From: Blastocladiella emersonii ATCC 22665
Taxonomy: Eukaryota; Blastocladiomycota; Blastocladiomycetes; Blastocladiales; Blastocladiaceae
DNA length: 64,000 bases
Direction: 5' to 3'
NCBI GenBank assembly: GCA_025594325.1
Contig: JANHCV010000009.1
Span: 1,240,001 to 1,304,000, forward strand
Position 1 is the stretch's first letter, and every line of letters begins with the position of its first letter. The notes under the pieces are model-generated. The model searched no databases. It saw nothing but the letters and a program-made list of their open reading frames with translations, and had not been told where the DNA came from. Positions 48,239 to 59,614 of the stretch are shown in pieces. The translations under genes were made by a program, and so were the position numbers.

Positions 48239-48388
48239 CTAACGTCCCTGTTTATCGCTGATCTCGATGGACAGCTCGACAGGCGCACTGGTCTGGACGT
48301 GCTGCGAGCCCACGATGGCCTGCGGCGCCTCGGCATACGTCGTGGTGAGGGTGTGCTTCGAGAAGTCGGGCGAGGAGAACAGTTGCAT
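48239..48388 (-). CDS. 49-residue frame, possible gene fragment
   Basis: The ATG at 48,388 opens MQLFSSPDFSKHTLTTTYAE and continues to a TAG at 48,239. The amino-acid make-up is protein-like, with no bias, but the frame is short. It may be the first exon or the remnant of a larger gene; I could not find a convincing splice continuation. Confidence 0.3.
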   Translation of the reverse strand: MQLFSSPDFSKHTLTTTYAEAPQAIVGSQHVQTSAPVELSIEISDKQGR

Positions 48389-48551
48389 GGCGGCTAAAGC
48401 TGAGGTGCGATAGAGCGTTTTGCTTCAGTGCGCGGGCGCCCGAGACTTTTGAATGCCTCACGCCAGCAGTCGTGAAGACACCTTGCTCATCGGCCAGCTT
48501 CCGCCCGTTGTGCCAGCGTGATAGCTTGGCACGACGCGCTTGTTCCGGAAC

Positions 48552-49338
48552 AATGCCCGAAACACCGAGAAGTTCTCGCTACACCCTCACGGGGCGGCGG
48601 CCATCCCGATCTTCATCCAGGACCTCGTTCACCTGCAGGAGTACATGGCCCGCCTTCGCGCTGACGCTGACGCTGGTCGCCTTCGTGTTCCAAATCAGAC
48701 GGTTGCCGCGCTCAATGACATGGTCGACAAGCTCCTCGACTACTTCCAGCGCATCGAAAGCCCGAAGTACATCGCGCTGTACCTGGATCCCGCGTCGCCC
48801 AGTCTCGGGTTCGTCCAGTACTCGCTGCAGCAAGTTGGCGCTCACGAGGACCAGGTCCTGGGCACTTACCGCTCGCTGTTTCGAGGGTACGGGTTTCGCT
48901 CACACTGCGCTCACTTTCGGTACGGTTCGTTGACACTGCATCCGCTCGGTTCACATATGAGCTTTACCGAGATGCTTGTGAGCTTCACACAGGGCGAGAT
49001 CGCGGCCATCGTGGCCGCCGAGCAGCAGTCGCAGCCGCAGCGTCCCGCCCTTTTCCCGCTCGACCCTTTGACTCGCAGGGTCCGCCCTCAAGCGCTCCTA
49101 CGAGGTCAACCGGCGGCAGCACGAGAATGTCAAGCGCACCCGCTCCAACTCGCTGTCTACGATTCCCGTGCTCGATCTCCCCGATCCTACCACTGCGCTT
49201 GAGCGTGCGGCAGCCCTGGAGCTGCGGCAGTACCACGTCGAGCTTGCGAACGTCCGCCACCCGCCAACTTTGATGGGGGCTCAGGTGGTGGTGGACGAAT
49301 GTACACCGCTTCCCTCGACTCGCGCGCCTCGCTCGTAA
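48552..49338 (+). pseudogene. Frameshifted hypothetical gene
   Basis: The first frame is open from about 48,540 (no ATG until MARLRADADAG) to about 49,070 and reads like protein (FIQDLVHLQEYMARLR; LNDMVDKLLDYFQRIESPKY). Near 49,075 coding character switches to another frame (SALKRSYEVNRRQHENVKRT...DLPDPTTALERAAALELRQY), which ends at TAA 49,336-49,338. No intron with good splice sites fits the switch. I take it as a decayed gene. Family not recognised. Confidence 0.45.
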
Positions 49339-50328
49339 ATACGTGTACATCCCGATCTCGTCGGTGGCGTCTGAGCAGCGCGTGCTGCGAGTCGAGCAGG
49401 TGCGAGACGCGTTCATCAATCATGTGACCGCGCGAGACACTCCTGCGCACCGTTTCAAGTCTGGCTGCACGCGAGCTCGGTGTGCAGCTCACGGATTAAT
49501 ACTTGTCTACGCAATAGTTTGTGATGATTTCATGCAGGTCGGGCAGTGTGCGATCTCTCAACTGCGCGCTCGCATAGTACCCATCATCTCATACTCGCCA
49601 ATTCGTCGCCACAGAGCCGAAAGCACGGCCAACCAAGGCCTTCGTCGCGTCGCAAGCCAAGGCGCAGCTATGCGAGTGGGACTCGCCGCCCAAGTTGGCG
49701 GCCGTCCATCTCAGTGGCCGTAAGCGCTGCGATGGAACGGCCCCCAGCTCATCGACCTCGCGCAACCGAGTGTGCGGTCGGCGCGAGAGAGGGAGTGACA
49801 CCTGTGAGTCCAGGGCCGCGTCCGAGGTGTTGTCTCGCGTGGGGGTGCGAGCAATCGCGGGGCGGCGGCGGGAAGCAAGGGCCTCGACACCCCGTCCTTG
49901 GTACTCTCTCGTAGTCGACGATCTGCCAGCGCTCAGAGATCCATGGAGCCTGTGTATTAACGTTGCATCAAGTCCGGTCCCCTAGAGATTTTTTTCGGGG
50001 AAGTTCACTTGAACCGGCCCGCTTTGGGCCCGCTCTCCGAGCCGGGCCGCCCTCGCCAGCCCGCTTCGGCCCGCTCGGTCCGCTTGCGTGCGCCACCGGT
50101 GGCGACGCCACAGCCAGAGCGCTGACCGCGCCGCGAGGGCTGGGCGCCGCGCCGCAAGCTGGGACAGGAGTGGCAGCCGTCTCACGCTGGCCGCAAATAA
50201 AAGTGGCCCATCAAGGGAGCGCCTGCCTGGATGCCGCTCACTCTGCCAGGCTCGCACACCCACTAAATAGCACCCTTGCTTGGAGACGCACACACGGACT
50301 CGCACAAGCCTTGCGTCACCCTGCCACC
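49339..50328. other. Gene-poor stretch before the coiled-coil protein
   Basis: About 1 kb without a supported gene. The right part has CAAATAAAAG (about 50,192) and CACTAAATAG (about 50,262), possible core promoter sites for the gene starting at 50,329. Confidence 0.4.
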
Positions 50329-51828
50329 ATGGACCGTCGCGACTCGCTCTACGACCCGCCTGCCAGCTTGTACCGTATCCCCTTACCCCTCAGCTTGTAC
50401 CGTATCCCCTTACCCCTTACCCCTGCCCCTTGTCGAGCGTCCGTGGCTCACCCAAACCGCGCCCAAACCGCACCCACCAGGGAAACCGTCTCCTTGGAGG
50501 AAATGGAGTGGTGGCGCATGCCCATGCGCATGATCGAGTCCGAGGAGGCACACCAGACACCGGCCGAGGTGACCAAGGGCTGGAAGTTGGACCCGGTCGA
50601 TAAAGGGCGGCTGAACCGCCTCAAACGTGGCCAGCCGGTGGACCTTTCGCCACCTGTGGCATTCATCCCGCCGCCCTGCTGGGAGGACTTGAGCATCGCC
50701 GCCGCTGAGCTCGATGCGGACCTCCCGTCACCGTCCAAGATCCTTGGCGCCAACAGCGACCCTGCGTCCGCGGACGACCTCAACGACTTGTTCGACTCCA
50801 ACAACTTGTTCGATTCCGACGACTTGCTCGACCCCGTCTTCCACGCGTCGAGCTTGCTGCCCAAGCACATGTTTGGCACCACCGACGTGGATGATGACAA
50901 CGACTTCCTCACGTCGTGCTTGCAGACCTCGGACGCGTCTGACACTGCCAACAAGGATGACAACGACAACTTCCTCGCATCATGCTCGCAGACCTTGCGC
51001 ATTGACAACGGTCACGGCCCGAACCACCGCGCCCGCCACGCCAGCGTCCTGACCGCCTCTGTCACCGCCGACCATGATGCGCCCTTGGCCTCCGCAACTG
51101 GCGTCCCAAAACCCAAGGACGTGATCGGCGTCACGGCCAACGGCGCCGCGCTCATGTCGCCCATTGCGCTCGGCAACGTGCCCACGCTCGGCGGCAGCTC
51201 GTCTGACTCGCCCAACGCGAGCCTCGCCCCCGCTCCTGCAAGCCCCGCCCCTGCTCCCGCGGCTCCGTCGCCCGCAGCCATGGCGGCCGCCGCAAAACGC
51301 GCGCGGTGCGTGTTGTCAGACAGCGCCATCCGCGTCAAGACCAAGGTCGTTGTGCCCAACACCCACGTCAAGCTGTTGCCGCCAAGCTCCGGCAAGCGCT
51401 TGCACCCCGACGACGCTGACAATGACAACGAGGAGGAGGAGGACAAGCTGAGCCCGTTGCACGCTGCAAAACGCGCCAAACCAAACCACCCTGACCCCGC
51501 CGCGCAGTCCCAGTCCCAGTCCCAGTCGGCGCTCGACCTCATCACCGCGGCGCTTGCAAAACAAACCAAGCTTGCGGCCCTGCTCGCGGCCAAGCACGAG
51601 GAGCGCGAGACGCAGGCGGCGGCGCGGCACGCCAACCACGAGGCCCGCATGCTCGACATGTTCACCCGGATGCACGCCACGCACGCTGAGCGCGACGAGC
51701 TGCTCCAGCTGCGGACCCGCGAACTTGAGCTGCGTGAGCGCGAGGTCCGCGTGCGGGAGCGCGAACTCGACATGCGTGAGCGCGAGTTTGAGGCGCAGAA
51801 CAAGATGACAAAGGCGGAGATGTTGTGA
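50329..51828 (+). CDS. Disordered nuclear-type protein with C-terminal coiled coil
   Basis: The ATG at 50,329 has a strong context (CTGCCACCATGG); the frame is open further upstream but reads as non-coding. The 499-residue protein begins with a short direct repeat (SLYRIPLPL twice), then a segment (EEMEWWRMPMRMIESEEAHQTP), acidic D/N-rich stretches (DDLNDLFDSNNLFDSDDLLD), A/P-rich linkers, basic patches such as AAKRAR and HAAKRAKP that may be nuclear signals, a QSQSQSQS run, and a final coiled coil (RTRELELREREVRVRERELD). This resembles fungal DNA-binding or transposon-associated proteins with a terminal helix, but no family is recognised. Confidence 0.6.
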   Translation: MDRRDSLYDPPASLYRIPLPLSLYRIPLPLTPAPCRASVAHPNRAQTAPTRETVSLEEMEWWRMPMRMIESEEAHQTPAEVTKGWKLDPVDKGRLNRLKRGQPVDLSPPVAFIPPPCWEDLSIAAAELDADLPSPSKILGANSDPASADDLNDLFDSNNLFDSDDLLDPVFHASSLLPKHMFGTTDVDDDNDFLTSCLQTSDASDTANKDDNDNFLASCSQTLRIDNGHGPNHRARHASVLTASVTADHDAPLASATGVPKPKDVIGVTANGAALMSPIALGNVPTLGGSSSDSPNASLAPAPASPAPAPAAPSPAAMAAAAKRARCVLSDSAIRVKTKVVVPNTHVKLLPPSSGKRLHPDDADNDNEEEEDKLSPLHAAKRAKPNHPDPAAQSQSQSQSALDLITAALAKQTKLAALLAAKHEERETQAAARHANHEARMLDMFTRMHATHAERDELLQLRTRELELREREVRVRERELDMREREFEAQNKMTKAEML

Positions 51829-52058
51829 GGTCGGAGGTGGTTGATAATCGTTGATTTATTGTGACACGCTTGGCCCGGTTCCAAGGTGAGCAACGAACTT
51901 GGGAGACGCGGTCGATGCGAGCTTTGACAGGTCGCGAAATGAGCGGGTGGCTCAGCAGGTTGGTGAGAGACTCGTTGTCCCTGCATTCATCCACCACGGC
52001 ACCTCCTCCTTGTGCCATGAAGACTCGTAAACCCATGAAATAACTCGATGCAAACAAC

Positions 52059-53532
52059 ATGAACACGCAACCACCTGATGCTACTATGCCGCCGCGGCCC
52101 TGCCTCGGGTGCTTGGTCCGGCTCGCTGGCGAGGATGGCAACGTCCCGATCGAGCCCTTCAGCAGCACTTACGCGGGCGACGTTTTCCTCTACCACGACG
52201 CCAGCGAGCGGGACCGCCACCTCGACGCGCTGCTCTGCGGGTTCCATGACCTGCGCGCTGTTGCACAGCCGATGGCCGATGCCCAACGCAAGGGCTCGGT
52301 CGCCGCCATGAACTTCTTGCTCAACAATGTCCGTCCCGAGATTGTCGCTCGCTCGCTCGCTCTTGATTATGCACGCGATTTGCAGCAAGCCCGACGTTGA
52401 AATTACTTTCGTTGAGCAGCTCTGGCTCTCCGCGCGACTCGAGCCCGCCGCTCACGAGTTTTGGATCAAGCTGCTGCGCGAGTGCCTTGACCGTGACTGG
52501 CTCGACCCGGCCTCGTCGGTTCGCGTCATGGACGAGGTCACACTGCAGGCCGTGCGTCGCTGCTGGCGCGCGTGGATTCAGCACGCTTCCCAGCCCTCGC
52601 CCGCCAAGAACGCGACCGCGACTACTACCGCGAGCGTCGATGCTCATGCCCGCGAGCACTGCGCCGCTGCCGTCTTCTGGGGCCAGGAGCACCTCCTGCG
52701 CCCGGCCGCCAAAGGCCGGCTGCGCACCGCCATCAACCAACAATTCGACGAGAAAACGTTCTTCATCGGTTTGCACGGCAAGTTTGACCTCGCCGACTGC
52801 CCAATCAACGTCACCTTTCTCGGCGTCCAACCCAACGGAACCACCATGCCGCTTGCCAACACGCTCCCGTCCCCGCTGACGGGCATCTGCTTCCCCGTCG
52901 ATGCAGGCGTGAATCTCGAGCGCTTGATGCTCGACCAAGCGCGCGACTGGCTCACCGCACTTTACGTCGCCTTCAACCCGGACCGCCCGCCCGGCGAGCC
53001 GCGCTACACCCTCACGTTTGTCGCCAACGACGCGGTCCTGCTGCTCGAGCGTCTGGTCGCCGATCCCGCGCGCCGCTTTGACGTGATCGACACGTCGTCG
53101 CTCCTCGACACGTGCGGTCTGCTCAACCTCGTGGTCCACGGCGTGGTGACGCTCAAGTCCAACTCGCGCACCGCCTTTGATCGCTCGATGCTGCGCGCCT
53201 TCTCGCGCAAGCTCAGCGAGAGTCAGCTGCCGGTCACGTCGCTTGCCGAGTCGCTGTTGATCGCTCCTCATCACACTTGTCCGTACCTCTTCGGCGTCGC
53301 CCTGCTTGAGGTGCCGGGCCCGGACGAGTGGCAGAGTTCCGTTCGGCTGCTTGCGCATCATGACCGCGAGCTCGCCGCGCCGCGCTACCTGTCCCTCACC
53401 TTTGCCAAGACGGAAGTTCCCGGCGCGCCTATGACGCTGGACGAATACGGTGCGAGTGCTTTTCAACGGCAGTGTGCGGACTGGAAAGAAGAACGCGCTC
53501 GCGTGGGAGCGCATTGCGGACTCGGACCTTGA
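52059..53532 (+). pseudogene. DUF4470-like protein gene with a frameshift
   Basis: The first frame, 52,059-52,400, starts MNTQPPDATMPPRPCLGC and contains LLCGFHDLRAVAQ and RPEIVARSLAL, like the GCGDLRNVL and DI-x-P-x-x-LARNxLLL motifs of the DUF4470 domain found in fungal MYND-type proteins. The continuation, to 53,532, is in another frame and includes FDVIDTSSLLDTCGLLNLV, also a hallmark of that family. The frames switch between about 52,365 and 52,398 and no intron fits. Either a one- or two-base indel has broken the gene or the assembly has an error. Total coding length would be about 490 codons. No MYND finger was seen. Confidence 0.6.
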
Positions 53533-54227
53533 TATCTCAAACCGCGTTCGAACAGGAGCACAAGTCGAAGCTCGGGCACGCGAACGTCGACGACCTTAGG
53601 TTGCTGCGTCGGGTCCGTCTATTTGGTTGCTGCTGCAACTGCGCGGCGAGCCGTAGAAGAGCACGACGTCGCGGGAAAGAACAGGAAACGCAGCTGTGAG
53701 GGTCAGGTCCCAGGGGTGGTTGGACGGGCGAGTATTACGGTGGGGTGATAATTGATCCTGTTCCGCGAGGAGCGAGGACCGGGCGGACCGCTCCTCCGGG
53801 TGAAATACCAAACACAAACACACGCGTCCGAGACAGAAAACCGGCGGCGCCACTCGCGCCACAGTCCGCGTGGCCGCGTTGCGCCACACTGTCACGCTGC
53901 GCCGTGACAGCAGCGCATTCAAAGCTGAATGCTCGAAGTGGTCAGCGAGTCGTTGGTTCACGCACGCGCCGCGTTGCAGTTCATGCGTGGCGTGGACGTT
54001 GAGAGTCGACAGAGATACCTCGTGTTCTACAAGCGAGATTTGTGGGTTAGTCTCGAGCGTATGGAATTAAACGGACGCAAAGGCACGTACAAGAGGAGAG
54101 CACGGAATGGGTCGGGAAGGTGGTGGGAGTGCGATCGAGAGAAGTAGTACACACCAAAGGTGGTTGAGAGCGAGATTGTGAGCAGCGCGTGATGCCAAAC
54201 TTGACCCCCGAGCTGGTCTAGCGCCGC
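53533..54227. other. Intergenic between convergent genes
   Basis: Two convergent genes end here. A 72-codon frame at 53,929-54,147 (QRYLVFYKRDLWVSLERMEL...) reads protein-like but has no clear partner; it may be a remnant. Confidence 0.35.
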
Positions 54228-57200
54228 TCAATCGAAGATCTGGAGCACCTCTTCCACATCGTCGTCCTCGTCAACGACCTTGGCGGCCTTCTTGCGCGAG
54301 TACGGGCGGAGCCATTCGGGTAGATCGTCGTCGGCGCTCCAGGGCTCACGGCGAGGGATCAGAACACCGAGCAGGAAGGAGAGGCCAGTTCCGTAGACGG
54401 GTTGACGAGAAGGAGGAGGAGCCGTTGCCGCCGAGGACGAGTCAGACGCGGTACTTGGAGCTTCGGCGCGAGTCGAGAAAGTAGCGGACGACGTCGACGA
54501 GGTTGTGCGGAAAGCGTTGCCTAGAAGGTCCGAGAGGTCGTCGTCGCGGCCGCCGCTCCTGCCGCCGGGCATGACGCGCTTGGGCTCAGGCGCAGCGTCG
54601 AGAACACTGCGCGTCGCGCGGTCGAGTTGCTGCTCGAGTTGGTCCACCTTGCTGTTGTGGACAATATTGCCGATCCAGTCCGAGAAGCGAGGGCTGTCTT
54701 GGGGTGCCGGTGCGGAACCCCTGCTGCCGCGCGCGCGAGCGGTTGCACGAGCGGAATCGAGAGAAGCCAGTCCGGAACGGACATCCCGCGAGAGCTGACT
54801 CGACGGCGAGACAGAATCGCCCGTACCGGAAGCACCAGACGCGGTTTCGATGGCCTGCGTGAAGTCCGAGTTCGACGTATCCATAGCCAACGTGCTACTC
54901 AAGTCGACATCCGACGGCGACGCGGTGCGCGAGCCGGCCTTCATAAACTTGGTACCATGCGCGTTGGTCGACGAAGAGGAAGCGCCAGAGTCGACGCACC
55001 CCGCCGAGCGTGGCGCAGTACAGACTGCCGCGAAGCTGTTGGTCTCGATGTGCACGGCGCCAGCGGTCGGCGAGGTACGAGTGAAGGATGGTGCCGAGCT
55101 CGCGGTCGAGACGCCGTCAGAAGTCGCCGAGGTGCCGCTGAGCGACATGGGTCCCGAACAGCCGAGGACCGTGGCAGAACGAGTGTTCGAGGATGGCGAA
55201 GCCTCGGATCCTGAAATCAAAGCGTCAAGCTCCATGGAACCGGAAGCGGGCGCGTCGAGTTGCCGCTGGTCACCCAGAGTAACCGAGTCGAGAGCTGTCG
55301 CCGATGATGGAGAGGGAGTTAGTGGAAGCGGGATGGTCGAGTCGGTCAGCGTGCGCGGGTTGACGCGGGCGCGCTTCGAGACAATGAAGAAGCCGAGCGC
55401 AATCGAGTTGGTCGGGTCCATGTCGTCAAACGCGCGCTTACCCGGCCGTACCACGCCGTACTCGGACGGCAATGAAGACGAGGAGGCCGTGACTGCGGGT
55501 ACACGTTGAGGTGCGAGAGTTGGTACGGGAAGAAGCGCCGCCGCGGCAACGGGCGCGAGCACGGGTTCCATGGTCGAGACAGCCGTCTTACTCGATGCCG
55601 AAGCGTCGGCCGAGTCCATAATCACCTCAATTGCGGGCGTTACAGGAAGCGACAGATGGTCGGGCACGGGGGCCGAAGTGGCCGAAGCTGCGGGTTGTTC
55701 CGCGTCGAGGGCGGCAGCGTCGCGGATGCTGAGCTGCTCGAGCACGTCAGCGAGCGGGCCTGGCGGACGCGCGGCTGGGCGCGGATCGACCCGCATGCGC
55801 TTGCCGCGGCCGGATCCAGTCCCGTAGCCCGTCGCGTACGTCGGCTCGGTCTACGAGTAGTACCGCTTGCCAGCCCGCGCCAGCATGCCGGCGGCCGTCA
55901 GTTGTGGACCTGTGATGGGCGCGACCGGCTCAGCGAGAGCAGCGCGGTCACTCGATGGCTCAGGAACGGGTGCGGGATGGACGTGTACCGCTGCGGAAAC
56001 GATAGCTGCATCTGCGACGGGCGAAGCGGTCGGTTCCACGCGCGGGACGCTGTCCGAGAACGAGTTGGGCGTGGACTGCGCGCGATCGAGCGGATCGGGA
56101 ACGAGTGCAGCCGTTGCTGTGACCGCGGTGGTAAGCCGGTCCGTGACGGCCGCGTCGGTGCGCAGTGAGTCTCGATGAGCGGCGCCACGGCAAAAGCACT
56201 CGCGGACGCCCGAGATGGCGGCGCGGGCGCCTCCTGGACCACGACCGAGGACGCGGGCGCGAGCGGCGCACGAGCGGCGCAGTCCTGCGTCGACACGTCG
56301 GCAATCACCGCGGCGACGGAGGTGGGAGCGACGAGCGAGGCCGTGGAGCCGCCGAGCTGCACCTGCACGTCGCGCACCTGCGGCTGGTCAAGTCGCGAGG
56401 TCACGCACGCGGGCGGCTGCGCCGGAGAAGCGGCAGCAGCGTGGCGCTCAATCGACTCGGAGGCGACCGCGTCATAACCAGCCGTCGCCGCGACACCCGC
56501 CCGAGTCGGCAGAGGCGACGTAGCGATGGGCGCTGGGACGACCGGGACAGGGCTAGCGAGTGCACCGCCGTCGAGCGTCCAGGCGGGAGGAGCTACGGGC
56601 GAGGCAGCGCGTGTGACAGGGTCGCGGGCCTCGACGAGCGTGGAGCTGGCCGTAGACGGACCCGAAGCAGCAGGACACACAGGTTCGGCGTCGACGACGA
56701 CCAGCGACTGGTGCTGCGAAGTTGCGGCGGCGGCGCGAGCCGAGGTGCGCGAGGTCGGGTAGACGGCCGTCACCGCGGACGGGCTGCCCGTGTGCTCTTT
56801 GGAGAGGTGACGACGACGGGGAGCCGTACGGGGCGCGCGATAGTGCTGCAGCAGCATGGTCGACGTGCCGTCCATCAACAGCTGGCGGTACAGATGGTGG
56901 CGGCTGGCCTTGGCGATGGCCGTAGTCTTGCGCAGCGGGCCCGACTTGACCATGAAGGTCACGTCGGACGCGGGCACGCGAGTAGTGGAAGACGTCTCAG
57001 AGGCAGGACGAGGAACTACCAGTCGAATTGAGAGCAGTCAGACTATGCGAGTCACGACTCTTCCTAGCGTAAACTCGATCGTACCAGGTGCAGGAATCCA
57101 CGTCGGCGACATGCACGAGACACTGGGCTGCGACTCGACCGTGACGAGCGGAATCGCGCTGACGTGGGCTACAAGGATCGGGTGTTAGTGACGACGCTCG

Positions 57201-59614
57201 GGACGCTCGACCAGTCATTTGGCAAGAGTGTACCGTGGTAGGCGGGCAGAGCCGGGATCAGAAGCTGCTGGTAGTACTGCAGCGGATGCGTGGCCGGAGC
57301 AGTAGACGTGGTTGAGTTGACGAGCCGAGTTGGCGCGACGAGGCTTGCGGATACGGGTTCGGCAGTGGCGCGGACGATCGAGGGCGGAAGCGACGCGTGG
57401 AGGGCTTTGGGAGCAAGATGAGGGACAGGACGGGCGTCGACCGGCGCGTCGTCTGGCGAGAGCGCCGAGCCGGAAGCCGCTGCGCGATGGGCGAGATCGG
57501 CGGCGGTTGGGTCGCACGTGGGGACGCGGTCAGACTCGGCCTTGACGGTCAGCCGCGTGTCAGAGTCGGCAGTGCGGTTTACGACGGCGGTCACGGCTGC
57601 GTTGGGCAGCACTGCGGAAGACTCGTTGGCGACCGTGGTGGTCTCGTTCGGCGGTGCCGAGATCATGTCCATGACGGGCGGTGGAGAGCGAGTGCCCGGC
57701 CCGGCGGCGGTCGAGTCGCGGCCAACGGGGCGGTCCGTCTCGACCTCGACCGCCGGCTGCGCGTCGAGCAGCGCAGCGGGCGACTTGTCGGCGACAGCAG
57801 CGAGCACGATAGCGACAGACGACGGGGGCGAGACCACTTCCACGACGTGCGTCGACGCACTGATCGGCGGGTCCGAGAAGTGGACCGAAACGGGCATGAC
57901 CTGCTCGACCTGGCGACGAGGATCAGCGGCGGCGGCATGACACGCGTCAGCGGTAGTAGAAGTCACGGCGACCATTGTTCCGAGAACTTGCGGCGCAGCA
58001 GCGGGTGACGCGGCCGCGGCGATGCAGGTGACGGGCGGATCAACTGCGCGAGTGGCCGCCGAGCTGGCGACGGCGACTGGTGGCGGGCCCGTGACGGCAG
58101 ACTGCTGCTGGAACGAGTCGTGAGCGACGGCGGGAACACGGGCCACACCAAGCGAGCCGTCCGCGATGGCCGAGGCTGGCGCGGCGAGATGGGCCCGGAT
58201 CTCGATGGCCGAGGTAATGGTGCGCACCGCGCCACCGGTAGTTGACGAAGAGGAGGAGGCGGACGATTTGCGGATCTCCTTGGCGCACTCGAGCTGGGCC
58301 GCCAGGATAGCCGGCCGACCCACCGGGACAGCGAGTTGAAGCGCGGCGGGCAGCGTGGTCCCGGCCGTCGAGATGTCCTTGGCGACGAGCGGGACTCGGT
58401 TCGGGTGAACACGAGCGACCGAGACCTGCGTGGCCAGCACGTCGACGCCCGAGTCGGCCTTCTTGAGTGGCGGCGGCACGCGGCGCGCCAGCTGAATCGA
58501 CTCGGAGGTGCTAGCCTGCTTTCCGAGAGCGCGCGCTGGAACAGACACGAAGGCGCGGACCGCGTACGAGACGGTCGTGATCTTGGCGTCGGCGGTTACC
58601 GGCGCGAGAAGGCGGCGGGTCGGGTCGATGGACGACTCGGAGCCGATCAGTTGGGTTGCGCCAGAAGTAGTCGCGGTAGAACCCGTCGTCGACCGAGTCT
58701 CAAACTTGGGGAAGTTGGGCACTACACGCAGGGTGGTTAGCTTCGGGTACAACCATAGCATGTCCGAGTAGCAAATCGTACCCGTGGGCTTGCTGAAGGT
58801 ACTGGAACGAGCCATGATCTCGGTCGAGCTGAATGACGTGGGCGGGAGGGGAGGCAGCGGCTGCGCGGTGCCCGTGGCGGTCGTCGGCATGTTGGACGGC
58901 GGCACGACGGGCGGAAGAGTGAAGCCGACCGGGATCGCGGCGGGCATGAGGATAGGAGCGCGGAGCGTTGTGGCAGACGATTTGGTGCGCGGGAGGAGGT
59001 GAGGAGACGCTGCTGCCGTTGCCGAGCGACGGGCCATTTCCGAGATACGGGGTGATGCCGAGCGGGTCGCGGCCGAGAAGCGGTTGGAGGTCGGCTGCCG
59101 GACAGGCCACGGCGTGGAGCGGCGGCGCTGGCGCCGGATCATGTCGTTGATATAGACGAGCGGGTTGCGGAGGAAGGCGGCCGAGAAGTCGGCGCAGTCG
59201 ACGATGGAGATGGCGAGCGTGCGGATACCGCGATAGACCGAGCCGGCCGTGTCCTTGACCATGGCCATGATGGCGGTCCACACGCTGCGCCACGGGAACG
59301 ACTGTGAGGCCGGAGCGCTGACAAAAGAAGCCTACGAGCGAGTCGGCAGGGCGAAGTCAGTCGCGGAATGTTCAGACGGTGATCGAGTTACGTACCTTGG
59401 TGTAGATCAGGGCAAACACAAACAGGCCGAGCGCAGCGGCGAAGAGCGCGAGACCGGCGACGAGGACGGGGACCGACGCGATGGCGGCGGCGTAGAAGGG
59501 GAGGGCGAAAAAGAGCCCGTCCGAGAACGCGCTCAGGCCGAGGAACGCGAACATGGCGACGACGCTGAGCACGAACAGCGCAAACGCGTCGACGAGGTAC
59601 ACGGGCGTGATCAT
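54228..59614 (-). pseudogene. Large low-complexity membrane protein gene, interrupted by frameshift and stop
   Basis: Exon 1 is 59,396-59,614 (ATG in CCGCCACCATGA); exon 2 is 58,782-59,331; exon 3 begins at 58,721. Introns end GTAG and have GTAC donors. Two further introns near 57.2 and 57.0 kb link to the frame ending near 55.9 kb. Residues 1-73 hold two or three transmembrane segments (FALFVLSVVAMFAFLGL, VPVLVAGLALFAAALGLFVFAL). The rest is mostly A/S/T/P/V-rich and disordered. The coding frame shifts near 56,150-56,185, and an in-frame TAG at 55,851 separates YYS from TEPTYATGYGTG; the same frame then runs on to 54,228, ending with EDDDVEEVLQIFD. It may be one broken gene, or two genes. 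Nuclear-pore or envelope proteins have a similar layout; function unknown. Confidence 0.55.
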
